From Streptomyces fungicidicus (GTDB lineage: Bacteria > Actinomycetota > Actinomycetes > Streptomycetales > Streptomycetaceae), in assembly GCF_003665435.1 (NCBI RefSeq), contig NZ_CP023407.1:2294001-2358000 (forward strand): DNA of 64,000 bases, given 5' to 3'. The notes beneath the pieces were generated by a model that saw only the letters and a list, made by a program, of their open reading frames with translations, did no database searches and was not told where the DNA came from. Positions 15,072-23,142 of the stretch are shown piece by piece (position 1 is the stretch's first letter; every line of letters starts with the position of its first letter). The position numbers and the translations under genes were made by a program.

Positions 15072-16226
15072 GTGACGGTGGTGGTCACGGGACTCGGTGC
15101 GGTGAGCTGCTTCGGCAGCGGCACCGGCGCCCTGTGGGAGGGGCTGCTCGGCGCGAGCCGGCGGCCGGACCCCGCGCCGGACGTCTGCGGTCTGCCGGCC
15201 CGCCCGCACCTGTACGCGGTGCCGGACGGCGACGCTCCGGCGAGGGGCACCGGGCGGACCGGCGCGCTGCTCGCGGCCGCCGTCGCCGAGGCCGTCGCGG
15301 AGGCCGGACTGTCCGCCGGGGACCTGCTGGACGCGGGGCTGACCGTGGGCACGTCGCTGGGCGACATCGACCTCTCGGAGCGGGGCGCGGGTACGGACGC
15401 GGACGCCTCCGTGCCGCCCGCCACCCACCGGGTGACGGCCTCCCTCGCCGCACGCTTCGGCATCGGCGGTCCCGGCCAGACCCTCTCCACCGCCTGCTCC
15501 GCGGGCGCCTACGCGGTGGGCTGGGGCGCCGAGCTGATCGAGACGGGCCAGGCGGACGTGGTCGTCGCGTGCGGCGGGGACGCCTTCTCCCGGGTCGCCG
15601 TCGGCACGCTGCAGCGCTTCGGGCTGCTGGACGGCGAGTGCTGCCGTCCCTTCGACACCGGCCGGGCGGGCATGGTCACCGGTGAGGGGGCCGCCGCCCT
15701 GGTGCTGGAGTCCGCCGAGTCGGCGCGCCGGCGCGGCAGGACCGCCCTCGCCGAGCTGGCCGGACACGGCTGGAGCTGCGACGCCCACCACCCGATGGCG
15801 CCGGAGCCGTCCGGCGACCAGCTGCGCCGCTCGGCCGCCTCGGCGCTCGCCGGGCTCGACGGGGCCCCGGGCGCGGCCGTGCTGCACCGCGCCGGGGTGG
15901 CGCTCAACGACACCGTGGAGGCCACCGCGATCGGCGAGGCGGTGACGGCCGCCGGCGGGTCGGCCGGCGAGGTGCTCGGCTACGCGCCCAAGGCGGTCAT
16001 GGGGCACACGGCGGGCGCGGCGGGCGTGTTCGGCTGCGTGATCGCGGCCCTCGTCCTGCGCCACGGCCTGGTCCCGCCCAACGCGCACGTCACCGACCCG
16101 GACCCGCAGTGCCCGCTCACCGTCCCCCTCGTCGGGCCGGCGCCGCTCCCCCGCCCCTCGGTCCTGGTCAGCGGAACCGGCTTCGGCGGCAACAACGCCG
16201 TGCTGACCTGGCGGGCCGCCGCATGA
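15072..16226 (+). CDS. Type II PKS ketosynthase (KS-alpha)
   Basis: 384 residues, GTG start at 15072 with GAGG upstream. The nucleophile Cys is in TLSTACSAGAYA, and the two His of the KS triad are in the HRAGVALND region and in KAVMGHTAGAAG, so all catalytic residues are present. It is slightly short for a KS-alpha of actinorhodin type but fits the highly reducing type II systems that make polyene and cinnamoyl chains. It overlaps the chain-length factor by 4 bp (ATGA). It would condense malonyl units on the ACP encoded across the divergent promoter. Confidence 0.93.
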   Translation: MTVVVTGLGAVSCFGSGTGALWEGLLGASRRPDPAPDVCGLPARPHLYAVPDGDAPARGTGRTGALLAAAVAEAVAEAGLSAGDLLDAGLTVGTSLGDIDLSERGAGTDADASVPPATHRVTASLAARFGIGGPGQTLSTACSAGAYAVGWGAELIETGQADVVVACGGDAFSRVAVGTLQRFGLLDGECCRPFDTGRAGMVTGEGAAALVLESAESARRRGRTALAELAGHGWSCDAHHPMAPEPSGDQLRRSAASALAGLDGAPGAAVLHRAGVALNDTVEATAIGEAVTAAGGSAGEVLGYAPKAVMGHTAGAAGVFGCVIAALVLRHGLVPPNAHVTDPDPQCPLTVPLVGPAPLPRPSVLVSGTGFGGNNAVLTWRAAA

Positions 16227-17215
16227 CCGTACTGATCACCGGCGTCGGCGCGGTCGCCGAGGAGCCGCGTACGGACGCGGGCGGCGCCCCGTGGTTCGAC
16301 CCGGCCGCCCATCTCGGGCGGCGGGGCTGGAAGTACCTCACCCCGGCGACCCGCTATCTGCTGGCGGCCGGCAACCAGGCGCTCGGCCGGCGCCACGACG
16401 ACCCGCCACTGACCGGCGCCGCCGCCGAGCGGTTCGGCGTGGTGACCGGCACCCAGTACGCGATCGACCGCGTCCACCGCCGGATGGACGCGACCCTGAC
16501 CGGCGAGGGCGTCCGCGGGATCAGCCCCGCCGAGGTGCCGGGCTTCTCGATGAACACGCCCGGCAGCCAGCTGGCCATCAGCACCGGCGCGCGCGCCTTC
16601 TCGGTCACGCTCACCGATCCGGTGACCGCGGGGCTGGGGGCCGTGCTGTTCGCGGTCACGGCGCTGCGCACCGGCCGGGCGGACACGGTGGTGGCCGCGG
16701 CGGCCGACCAGGCGCCGGAGGACCACGGCGGCAGCGGCGAGTACGACGCCGCCGCCGCCGTCGTGCTGTCGGCGAGGGGGCGGGCTCCCGGCTCGGCAGG
16801 CCCCGGCCGCCCCCTCGCCGCAGTCACCGGGGCGCTCTCCCGGTTCCTCGCTCCGGACCCGGACGGCGAGCCCGCTCCCGCCGCGCTCGGCGCGAGCGCG
16901 GCCCGGATCGCCGCCCTGCCCGGGGCCGCCGGCGCCGTGCGCCTGGTGATCGACGCGCCGCCCGCCGCCACGCGTCTCGCGGTCGCGGTGCGCGACGCGG
17001 TGACCAAGGCGCTGGCCGACGCCGGGAGCACGGTCCCGGACGCCGACGCGGCGGTGCGCCCGGGCCGCCACTGCGCCGTGTCGGGCCTGCTGGAACTGAC
17101 CGCCCTGACGGCCCGGCCGGACGGCGGCGGACCGGCCGTGCTGATATCGGTCTCCGAATCCGGGCATCTCACCGCAATACGAATCGACAATGCCGTTCGT
17201 CCCGAATTCATCTGA
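16223..17215 (+). CDS. Chain-length factor (KS-beta), compact
   Basis: 330 residues with a thiolase-like fold but no active-site Cys: the equivalent position reads VTLTDPVTAGLG. This is the signature of a chain-length factor. It is about 60-80 residues shorter than aromatic-PKS CLFs, as in highly reducing type II PKS. Start ATG overlaps the KS stop. It forms the heterodimer with KS and sets chain length. No ketoreductase gene is visible in the window; it is probably encoded on the missing side of the cluster. Confidence 0.87.
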   Translation: MTVLITGVGAVAEEPRTDAGGAPWFDPAAHLGRRGWKYLTPATRYLLAAGNQALGRRHDDPPLTGAAAERFGVVTGTQYAIDRVHRRMDATLTGEGVRGISPAEVPGFSMNTPGSQLAISTGARAFSVTLTDPVTAGLGAVLFAVTALRTGRADTVVAAAADQAPEDHGGSGEYDAAAAVVLSARGRAPGSAGPGRPLAAVTGALSRFLAPDPDGEPAPAALGASAARIAALPGAAGAVRLVIDAPPAATRLAVAVRDAVTKALADAGSTVPDADAAVRPGRHCAVSGLLELTALTARPDGGGPAVLISVSESGHLTAIRIDNAVRPEFI

Positions 17216-17282
17216 GTGGCGGAATCTCGTGGATGCGCCGGGACCTTTTGACCTGCTCACCGACCCCGGATAGCGTGCCGAT

Positions 17283-18242
17283 ATGACAGTAAGGGCAGAA
17301 CAGCCGACCGACCGATTGACCAGGTTCCGCCGGATCGGCGGCCTCGGAGCAGCCATAGCGGTGACACCGTATCTGCTCATCAAAATCGTCTGGACTTTCG
17401 GTTTCTTCATTCCGACGGAGGAAATGGGCGGCGCGGACTGGCGTGCGATCAACGCGGCGACCGCGTTCCTCGCCGCCGTCGGCATCCTGCTGGCGATGGC
17501 GTTCTCCCGGCCGTGGGGCGAGCGCCTGCCCGCGTGGCTGGTGGCGCTGCCCGTATGGGTCGGCACCGGCCTGCTCGTGCCCATGCTGCTGCTCGCGCCG
17601 GTGCTCGGTCCGGCGGCCATGAACCGCGACCAGGACGCTGGTTCGCCGGACTTCTGGATCTACGAGCAGATCCTGGTGATGATCTCGCTGGTCGGTGTCG
17701 GGGTCGGTCTGCCGGTCGCCCTGGCCGGCTACGCCAGGGCGCGCTGGCCCGAGGCCCTGGGCGGCCCGCTCCGGTGCGCCGAACCGGAGGGCAGCACACG
17801 GCAGTTGCAGCTGACGCTGGCCAGGCTGATCGCCGTCGGCTGTGTGCTGCTCGCCTGCGTCAAGATCTTCTGGGCGGCGGGCGGCACCCTCGGCCTGGAC
17901 GCCGGCGAGCTGGACCGCCGTGACCTGTGGTGGCACATGCTGTCGCTGAGCACGGCCGCCTGGGCGCTCGCCGGTGCGTGGGGCATCCTGGTGCTGGCCA
18001 CCCACCGCGGTTCCCGCCGCTTCCTGCCGCCGATGGCCGCCGCGTGGGTCTCCTCCGGCATGCTGTTCGCCTACAGCGTCTACAACCTGCTCACCCTCAC
18101 CGACATGCAGCAGCCGTCCCCCGAACTCCCCATCGCGGGAGCACTGGCCCGGGACGTCAGCGCGGTCCTGGGCGTGATGATGGGCCTGACCCTGCTGCTG
18201 GTGCTGCACGACCGCAAGCGGTCGCTGCGCGACGCCGGCTGA
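17283..18242 (+). CDS. Eight-helix membrane protein of unknown function
   Basis: 319 residues with about eight hydrophobic segments: near residues 22-45, 58-78, 85-112, 125-150, 175-198, 215-240, 245-270 and 285-310. No transporter or enzyme motif was recognised. It follows the CLF by 67 bp on the same strand and is closed by a strong terminator, so it belongs transcriptionally with KS/CLF. Export or immunity to the lipopeptide is possible but unsupported by sequence. The ATG at 17283 has no strong ribosome site. Confidence 0.8.
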   Translation: MTVRAEQPTDRLTRFRRIGGLGAAIAVTPYLLIKIVWTFGFFIPTEEMGGADWRAINAATAFLAAVGILLAMAFSRPWGERLPAWLVALPVWVGTGLLVPMLLLAPVLGPAAMNRDQDAGSPDFWIYEQILVMISLVGVGVGLPVALAGYARARWPEALGGPLRCAEPEGSTRQLQLTLARLIAVGCVLLACVKIFWAAGGTLGLDAGELDRRDLWWHMLSLSTAAWALAGAWGILVLATHRGSRRFLPPMAAAWVSSGMLFAYSVYNLLTLTDMQQPSPELPIAGALARDVSAVLGVMMGLTLLLVLHDRKRSLRDAG

Positions 18243-18253
18243 GAACCCGCCGT

Positions 18254-18306
18254 ACAACGGACCGGCCCCGCGGCGCGTCATGCGCGCCGCGGGGCCGGTC
18301 CGTTGT
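18254..18306. terminator. Perfect 24-bp bidirectional terminator hairpin
   Basis: Bases 18254-18277 pair exactly with 18283-18306 around a 5-nt loop (TCATG). TTT follows on the plus strand. It occupies the whole gap between the convergent membrane protein and thioesterase genes. Confidence 0.85.
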
Positions 18307-18307
18307 T

Positions 18308-19099
18308 TCAGCGGGTGCCGGCGGCACCGGGGACGGGCAGGGTGCACCACTCCGTCAGCCTGGACCACACCTCCGGTGTGTAGAAGTGCCCGCCGGGCAG
18401 TTCCACGGCCTGGAAGGGCCCCGCCGTCAGCGGCCGCCAGTGCCGTTCCACGTCCGCGAACGGCGCCGCGTCCTCGGTCCCGTACAGCACCCGCAGCGGC
18501 ACCGACACCCGGGTGCCGTCGACGAACCGGTAGGACTCCGTCACCGCGAGATCCGCGCGGAGCAGGTCCACCGCGATCTTGAGCAGCTCCGGTTCGGCGG
18601 CGATCGCCGGGGAGACCTGGCCGAGGTCGCGCATCCAGCGCACCAGTGCGTCCATGTCGGCGTCCGACCGCGGTGTGTCCTCGCGGGGCATCTCCCGGCG
18701 CTTGTGCGGGGCGACCCCGCCCGACACCACGAGGGCCTCGGGCGGTGCGGCGCCGATGCGTTCGAGTTCGGCCGCCGTCTCGAAGGCCATCCAGGACCCC
18801 ATGCTGTGGCCGAACAGGATGTAGGGACGCCCGGTGAGCCCGCGCACGGACCGCACCACGTCGTCGCGCAGCTCCGTCCACACCCGGGCGAACGGAGCAC
18901 CGAAGCGCGCCTCCCGTCCCGGATAGCAGATCAGCGCCAACTCCACGTCCTCCGGCAGGTCCTCGGCCCACTGCCGGAACGGCGCGGTGCCGCCGCCGCA
19001 GTAGCTCAGGCACACCAGCACCCGCTCGGCGCCGGGCCGGGGCCGGGGCCGCTGCACCGCGGCCCCGGCCGCCGTGTTCACGATCGTCGCCATTCTCAC
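18308..19099 (-). CDS. Type II (editing) thioesterase of the NRPS
   Basis: 263 residues of the GrsT/RifR family. The nucleophile is in GHSMGSW near residue 92, the acid in YGTEDAAPF, and the His in PGGHFYT near 236. It frees mis-primed carrier proteins. It starts 3 bp after the MbtH stop and is therefore co-transcribed. GTG at 19099 and ATG at 19093 are both possible starts; the choice changes only two residues. Confidence 0.92.
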   Translation of the reverse strand: MRMATIVNTAAGAAVQRPRPRPGAERVLVCLSYCGGGTAPFRQWAEDLPEDVELALICYPGREARFGAPFARVWTELRDDVVRSVRGLTGRPYILFGHSMGSWMAFETAAELERIGAAPPEALVVSGGVAPHKRREMPREDTPRSDADMDALVRWMRDLGQVSPAIAAEPELLKIAVDLLRADLAVTESYRFVDGTRVSVPLRVLYGTEDAAPFADVERHWRPLTAGPFQAVELPGGHFYTPEVWSRLTEWCTLPVPGAAGTR

Positions 19100-19102
19100 C
19101 GG

Positions 19103-19321
19103 CTACTCGGCGCCTTCCATCTGACGCACCAGGCTGAGCGGACGCATGTCGGTCCAGTTCTCGTTGACGTAGTCGAGGCAGGCCTGACGGCTGTCCTCGG
19201 GGTGCGCCACCGTCCAGCCCGCCGGCACCTCGGCGAACGCCGGCCACAGCGAGTGCTGGCCCTCGTCGTTGACCAGCACGAGGTACCGGGCGTCGTTGTC
19301 CTCGAAGGGATTGGTGCTCAT
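19103..19321 (-). CDS. MbtH-like NRPS chaperone
   Basis: 72 residues with the whole family signature: NPFED at the start, HSLWPAF, PAGWT, and the C-terminal W-T-D-M-R-P-L-S-L. It binds adenylation domains (here probably the tyrosine- or threonine-activating domains) and is needed for their folding or activity. It is coupled with the editing thioesterase downstream. Confidence 0.96.
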   Translation of the reverse strand: MSTNPFEDNDARYLVLVNDEGQHSLWPAFAEVPAGWTVAHPEDSRQACLDYVNENWTDMRPLSLVRQMEGAE

Positions 19322-19367
19322 CGTCCACTCTCCAAGCGGTTCGCTATTCGTTTTCTGAACGGCGATG

Positions 19368-19658
19368 TCAGGCGCTGCGCTCCAGGTCCCGGTCCTCGTC
19401 GGACCGCGACCCCTGCGCGTCGCGCATGCTGTCGATCAGCAGGAGCACCGCCCGCACGGACGGCAGGATCATCCGGCCGTCCCCCGTCAGCCGTGCTCCC
19501 GTGGGATGCCGGGTGAAGAGCTTGTAACCGAGGGACTCTTCCAGGCGCTTGACCTGATACGTGATCGCCGGCTGGGAATAGCCCAGTTTCCGTGCCGCGA
19601 CATCCATGCGACCGGTTTCCGCGATCAGGACAAAGGCCCGGAACTCGCGCTCGTGCAT
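19368..19658 (-). CDS. LysR-type HTH protein without an effector domain
   Basis: 96 residues from ATG 19658, chosen because GGGGGGTCAGG precedes it. The ATG at 19682 in the same frame has no ribosome site. It holds the whole LysR DNA-binding domain, including [19 protein letters not shown] and the wing [12 protein letters not shown], and then stops, with no 200-residue co-inducer domain. No remnant of such a domain is evident downstream, where MbtH begins 47 bp away. A stand-alone HTH regulator of the cluster is likely; an old truncation is the alternative. Confidence 0.8.
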   Translation of the reverse strand: MHEREFRAFVLIAETGRMDVAARKLGYSQPAITYQVKRLEESLGYKLFTRHPTGARLTGDGRMILPSVRAVLLLIDSMRDAQGSRSDEDRDLERSA

Positions 19659-19946
19659 CCTGACCCCCCAATGCGGCCACACCCACGGCAGAACCCGACC
19701 ACTAAAACCGCCGCACCGGAAACGCTACCTACCGCGCACCGGGCCATCGCCCGCCCTTACATGAACCTGCACCGGCCCCGGGCGGGCGCGGACGACGCCC
19801 GCGCGGTGCACCCCTCCGGACATATTTGCCATATACACGTTCCTGCTCGCCGAAACACCCGGATGCCGGTAGCGTCCCGGTCAGCCGGCACGGCACCGGC
19901 TCCGGTCCGCCCGCCGGAGCCCGCGACACCGAAGGGGAGACGCCCG

Positions 19947-20750
19947 TTGTCCACGTCCAGCACGCCCCGGGGCAGCTACTTCGAGCCCATCGACGACCAC
20001 CGCTACAAGCCGACGGCGCACGCGGGCGGGGCCTGGGACCCGGACGAGCAGCACTTCAGCCCGCTCGGCGGGCTGGTCGTCCACGCCATCGAGCGCCACC
20101 GGGCCGCCGCCGGTCCGGACGACGGCCTGGTCCTCTCCCGGATCAGCTACGACATCCTCGGCAGGCTCGCCCTCGACGAGTGCGAGATCCAGGTGGAGAC
20201 CCTCCGCCCCGGGCGGACGATAGAGCTCCTGGAAGCGGTCGTACGGATCGCGGGCCGCCCGGTCGTCCGGGCCCGCGCCTGGCTGCTGGCCGGACTCGAC
20301 ACCTCCGCGGTCGCGGGCGGCCCCGCGGACCGCCTCCCCGCCCCGGAGTCGCTCGACCCCTGGCCGATGTCCGACCTGTGGCCCGGCGGCTACATCGCCG
20401 AGCTGGACGTCCGCCCGGTCGCCCCGCCGCGGCCGGGCCGCACCACCGCCTGGATCTCCACGCCCCTGGACCTGGTGGCCGGCCGGCGGGTCGGCCCGCT
20501 CGCCTCCTACCTGGCCCTGGTCGACACCGCGAACGGCATCGCCGTACGGCAGCCGCCCACCGAGTGGATGTTCCCCAACGTCGATCTGACGGTCCACCTC
20601 CACCGGGCGCCCCGGGGCTCCTGGACGGGCCTGGACACCACGGTCGCCTTCGGCCCCACCGGCCAGGGCCTCACCAGCACCGTCCTGCACGACGTGGACG
20701 GCCCGGTCGGCCACGCCCAGCAGATCCTGACGGTGCGGCCCATCGGCTGA
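19947..20750 (+). CDS. Double hot-dog acyl-CoA thioesterase-like protein
   Basis: 267 residues from TTG 19947, supported by GGGGAGA 8 bp upstream; no ATG or GTG fits the conserved start. Repeated hot-dog elements are visible: LSRISYDILGRL in the first half and PNVDLTVHLHRAP with GQGLTSTVLHD in the second, plus VDTANG. This is the layout of TesB-like acyl-CoA thioesterases. It stands alone after the regulator and probably marks the right border of the peptide cluster. It could hydrolyse acyl-CoA or acyl-ACP precursors, but no direct link to the cluster is shown. Confidence 0.8.
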   Translation: MSTSSTPRGSYFEPIDDHRYKPTAHAGGAWDPDEQHFSPLGGLVVHAIERHRAAAGPDDGLVLSRISYDILGRLALDECEIQVETLRPGRTIELLEAVVRIAGRPVVRARAWLLAGLDTSAVAGGPADRLPAPESLDPWPMSDLWPGGYIAELDVRPVAPPRPGRTTAWISTPLDLVAGRRVGPLASYLALVDTANGIAVRQPPTEWMFPNVDLTVHLHRAPRGSWTGLDTTVAFGPTGQGLTSTVLHDVDGPVGHAQQILTVRPIG

Positions 20751-20834
20751 TCGGCCCAGTGGCCGAGCCGCGACACATGCCGTGACCTAGCGTGAGGAGT
20801 CGTCACAGCATGCGTACATCTCAGGAGGTGAGAT

Positions 20835-21575
20835 ATGCGGCTCATACGCCGCCGCGGTCTGGCTCTGACCATGATCAGCGGCTTGGCAGCCGGCTCGATA
20901 CTCGTGGGCACGAGTCAGGCAGCGGCCACGGACCGCGAGACCCGGCCGCACCGGTCGTCCGGCACCACGGCCGGGCACCCGAAGGAAGCGGCACGTCACG
21001 AGACCCACACCGTGGCCCGCGGCAACACCCTGTGGGAGATCGCCGACCGCCACTACGGCGACGGCATGAAGTGGTGGGCCGTCTTCGGGGCCAACGCCAA
21101 GGCGATCGAGAAGGGCGCGCGCGACCACGGGCGCGAGGGCAGCGACCTCGGTCACTGGATCTTCCCCGACACCGAGCTGGCGCTCCCCGACCCCGAGACG
21201 GTGGAGGCCAACGCGAAGGTCCTTACGGCGGCCCTCGACCGCGTTCTGGCACAGCACCCGCGACTGGCCGGCTCCCTCTGCCCCGAGGCGGAGGCTCCCG
21301 GGGACGTCGGCGAGTGCCTCACCGGCCTGCTCGACCGGGCCCCGCTCCTTCTCGAGCAGGTCGCTCCCCTGCTGGAGCAGGCCCCGCTGCTGCTGGAGCA
21401 GCTCTCTCCCCTGCTGGAACGGATCGACCTCCTGGAGGAAGTCCCCCTCGGCTCCCTCGACGCCCTGCTGGAGATGGCCGAACCCCTCCTCACCTGCGTG
21501 ACGGAGACGGAGGACCCGGTCGCCTGCCTGACGGAGGCGACGCAGGCGCTCACGAAGGCGGCCACCGGGAAGTGA
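20835..21575 (+). CDS. Secreted LysM-domain protein with a Leu/Glu-rich helical tail
   Basis: 246 residues. A signal peptide (RRRG, then a hydrophobic core, then SQAAA) ends near residue 32. A single LysM domain runs from HTVARGNTLWEIADRHYG to IFPDTELALP (about 56-115). The C-terminal part has short repeats of the type PLLLEQxxPLLEQ (about 165-195) flanked by two similar Cys-spaced segments (C-x11-C and C-x9-C), probably disulfide-stapled helices. The LysM domain should bind peptidoglycan outside the cell. The ribosome site AGGAGGTGAG is excellent. It is not part of the peptide cluster as far as can be seen. Confidence 0.88.
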   Translation: MRLIRRRGLALTMISGLAAGSILVGTSQAAATDRETRPHRSSGTTAGHPKEAARHETHTVARGNTLWEIADRHYGDGMKWWAVFGANAKAIEKGARDHGREGSDLGHWIFPDTELALPDPETVEANAKVLTAALDRVLAQHPRLAGSLCPEAEAPGDVGECLTGLLDRAPLLLEQVAPLLEQAPLLLEQLSPLLERIDLLEEVPLGSLDALLEMAEPLLTCVTETEDPVACLTEATQALTKAATGK

Positions 21576-21608
21576 CGACCCTCGTCGTCCGTCCCCGGAC
21601 GTGGCGGA

Positions 21609-21636
21609 GCCCGGGAGTCGTATCCAGCTCCCGGGC
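21609..21636. terminator. Terminator hairpin between the LysM gene and the Y RNA
   Basis: A 9-bp perfect stem (GCCCGGGAG with CTCCCGGGC, 10-nt loop) lies 33 bp after the LysM stop. Being symmetrical, it can also stop transcription from the minus-strand RNA gene whose 3' end is about 40 bp away. Confidence 0.6.
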
Positions 21637-21676
21637 CCCTGGGGATGCCACCCAATTGCGCACGCCGGCGGCGTTT

Positions 21677-21790
21677 AAGAGGACGGATCAGTCATCATGC
21701 CGTCGTGTTCTTCCTTTGAACTACCGCGCCGTGCAAGAGGCGCAGGCGAGAGTCGAACTCGCATCCGACGGCGTTCGTCCGTCCCCGGTC
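21677..21790 (-). ncRNA. yrlA: YrlA-type Y RNA (tRNA-mimicking non-coding RNA)
   Basis: Read on the minus strand, the 5' and 3' ends pair (21786-21778 with 21687-21679: seven Watson-Crick pairs plus one G.T and one G-C). Next comes GACGAACG (21779-21772), which fits the Ro-binding consensus GNCGAAN(0-1)G. The opposite strand carries TGACTGA. A complete tRNA-like module follows in permuted order: anticodon-stem half CGTCG, T-arm GCGAG-TTCGACT-CTCGC, acceptor half CTGCGCC (21745-21739), loop of about 8 nt, acceptor half GGCGCGG (21730-21724), TA, D-arm GTTC-AAAGGAA-GAAC, then CGACG (21705-21701), which pairs back to CGTCG. These are the defining features of YrlA RNAs, which bind Ro (Rsr) proteins. 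No Ro/TROVE gene is seen in the window. Ends are approximate. Confidence 0.85.
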
Positions 21791-21994
21791 GATCCGGCGA
21801 TCGGCGGCGATGCTGAGACTGGAGCGAGAGTCTGAGATTGACCGCGGCCGCCGTCTCGGCGAGCCGCGCTTTCAGGCTGAACTTCAGTGTCAGCTTGCGC
21901 TCCTCGCGCGAACCGGTCCTCATCCCGGCCCGCGCCCGTAGCGCACCCCCGCGCTCGCACGCGGGGGCGATCATGGAGGTGACGCGCCGCCGCG

Positions 21995-22726
21995 TCAGCC
22001 GAACAGGTAACCGAACACCGCGTCCCCGACCCGCCGGTCGGTGACCTCGGCGCCGTTGGCCTCCTCACGGGCGAACTTCACGGCCTGCTGGAGCTTCTCG
22101 ACCCGCTCCACCAGCTCGTTCACCCGCCGCGCGGGGAGCGCTCCGGAGAACTTCACCGTGGTCCAGTACCCGATGGGCACGTCCTCGTAGTACACCTCGA
22201 CCTGCGCCGGGTGCTTCTCGGTCGCCTCCGCCTTGACGTGGTTGCGGGGGACCTTCTTGGTGCGGATGGTCCGCACCGGGTCCGTCTTCCACCAGTCGGT
22301 CGACGGGTCGTGGGACCAGGACTCGGCGGCGTCGAGGGTGGGCAGCTTCTTGACGAAGGTGTGCAGGTCCGTGAGCTGCTTCTCCAGGAAGAGCAGGTAG
22401 CTCACCGGAACGTCGGCGACGACCGTCCGCCCCTCGACGGTGACGTCCGCGCGGGCCGCGCAGTTCGCCCAGTCCTTGGTCGCGGTCACGTCGAACAGCC
22501 GGGTCAGCGAGGCGGCCATCTCCCGCAGCACGTCCTCCCCCTGCACCTGCACCCGGGTCGACTCGGGCGGCAGCTGCTCACCCTCCTCGTCCTTCGGCTG
22601 GTACGTACGCGAGATGCCGGCCAGCAGCGCCGGCTTCTGCACCTTGGCGTGTGCGGCGTTGATGTCCTGGAGCGACTTGCTCTTGACACCCTTCTCGACC
22701 GCGATGATCTGGTTCAACTTCGCCAT
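21995..22726 (-). CDS. Conserved protein of unknown function upstream of the Y RNA
   Basis: 243 residues from ATG 22726, with AAGGGGGG just upstream as ribosome site. It begins MAKLNQIIAVEKGVKSK and is soluble, highly charged and rich in Lys/Glu helices. A central part contains DVPVSYLLFLEKQLTDLHTF, and an N-terminal segment is like the linker of phage or tail-associated proteins. I recognise no catalytic motif; from memory it resembles a DUF family common in Streptomyces. It lies directly upstream of the YrlA RNA on the same strand, 204 bp away. A functional link with the RNA is possible (RNA-binding partner in place of Ro) but is only inferred from position. Confidence 0.85.
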   Translation of the reverse strand: MAKLNQIIAVEKGVKSKSLQDINAAHAKVQKPALLAGISRTYQPKDEEGEQLPPESTRVQVQGEDVLREMAASLTRLFDVTATKDWANCAARADVTVEGRTVVADVPVSYLLFLEKQLTDLHTFVKKLPTLDAAESWSHDPSTDWWKTDPVRTIRTKKVPRNHVKAEATEKHPAQVEVYYEDVPIGYWTTVKFSGALPARRVNELVERVEKLQQAVKFAREEANGAEVTDRRVGDAVFGYLFG

Positions 22727-23142
22727 TACGGGCCCCCCTTCGAACAGACAGGAACGTATCCCACCGGCTCGAACGCCCGCACTCTCTTTATCGCTCTGCT
22801 CTGACGCTTGTATCGCTACCTGCACGTGAAGTCTGACTGCTCGGTCGTCACACCCATCGCGCGGCGGTCCAGCCCCGCAACTTTGTGGGGCGCCTACCGA
22901 CCTCCCTATTGTTGCCGGGGTTCCTTCATCCACAGAAGGCCCTTATCCAGGCCAACCATGCCACGGATAAACCCGGAGCCTAGGAGATTCACTGTCGAAC
23001 GGCTGCCGTCCGTACGACACGGCCGGAAGCCCCTACCTCGAGCCGCGTGAACCGGCCGTCGACACCGCCCTTCACACCATCAAGGCATGTGGACCTCCCA
23101 CCACCACCGAGCAGAGCATCGTCACCGATCGAAAGATCCCGG
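22727..23142. other. 416-bp gap without a gene
   Basis: No reading frame here has streptomycete third-position bias or a ribosome site, and G+C is visibly lower than in the neighbours. It probably contains the promoter of the unknown gene at 21995-22726 and the 3' region of the kinase. No repeat, tRNA or attachment site was seen. Confidence 0.5.

Noticed and set aside
21701..21770. A real, circularly permuted tRNA gene
   Set aside because: The two halves are not contiguous at an anticodon loop and the flanks pair with each other and carry a Ro-binding motif; a Y RNA tRNA mimic explains this better.
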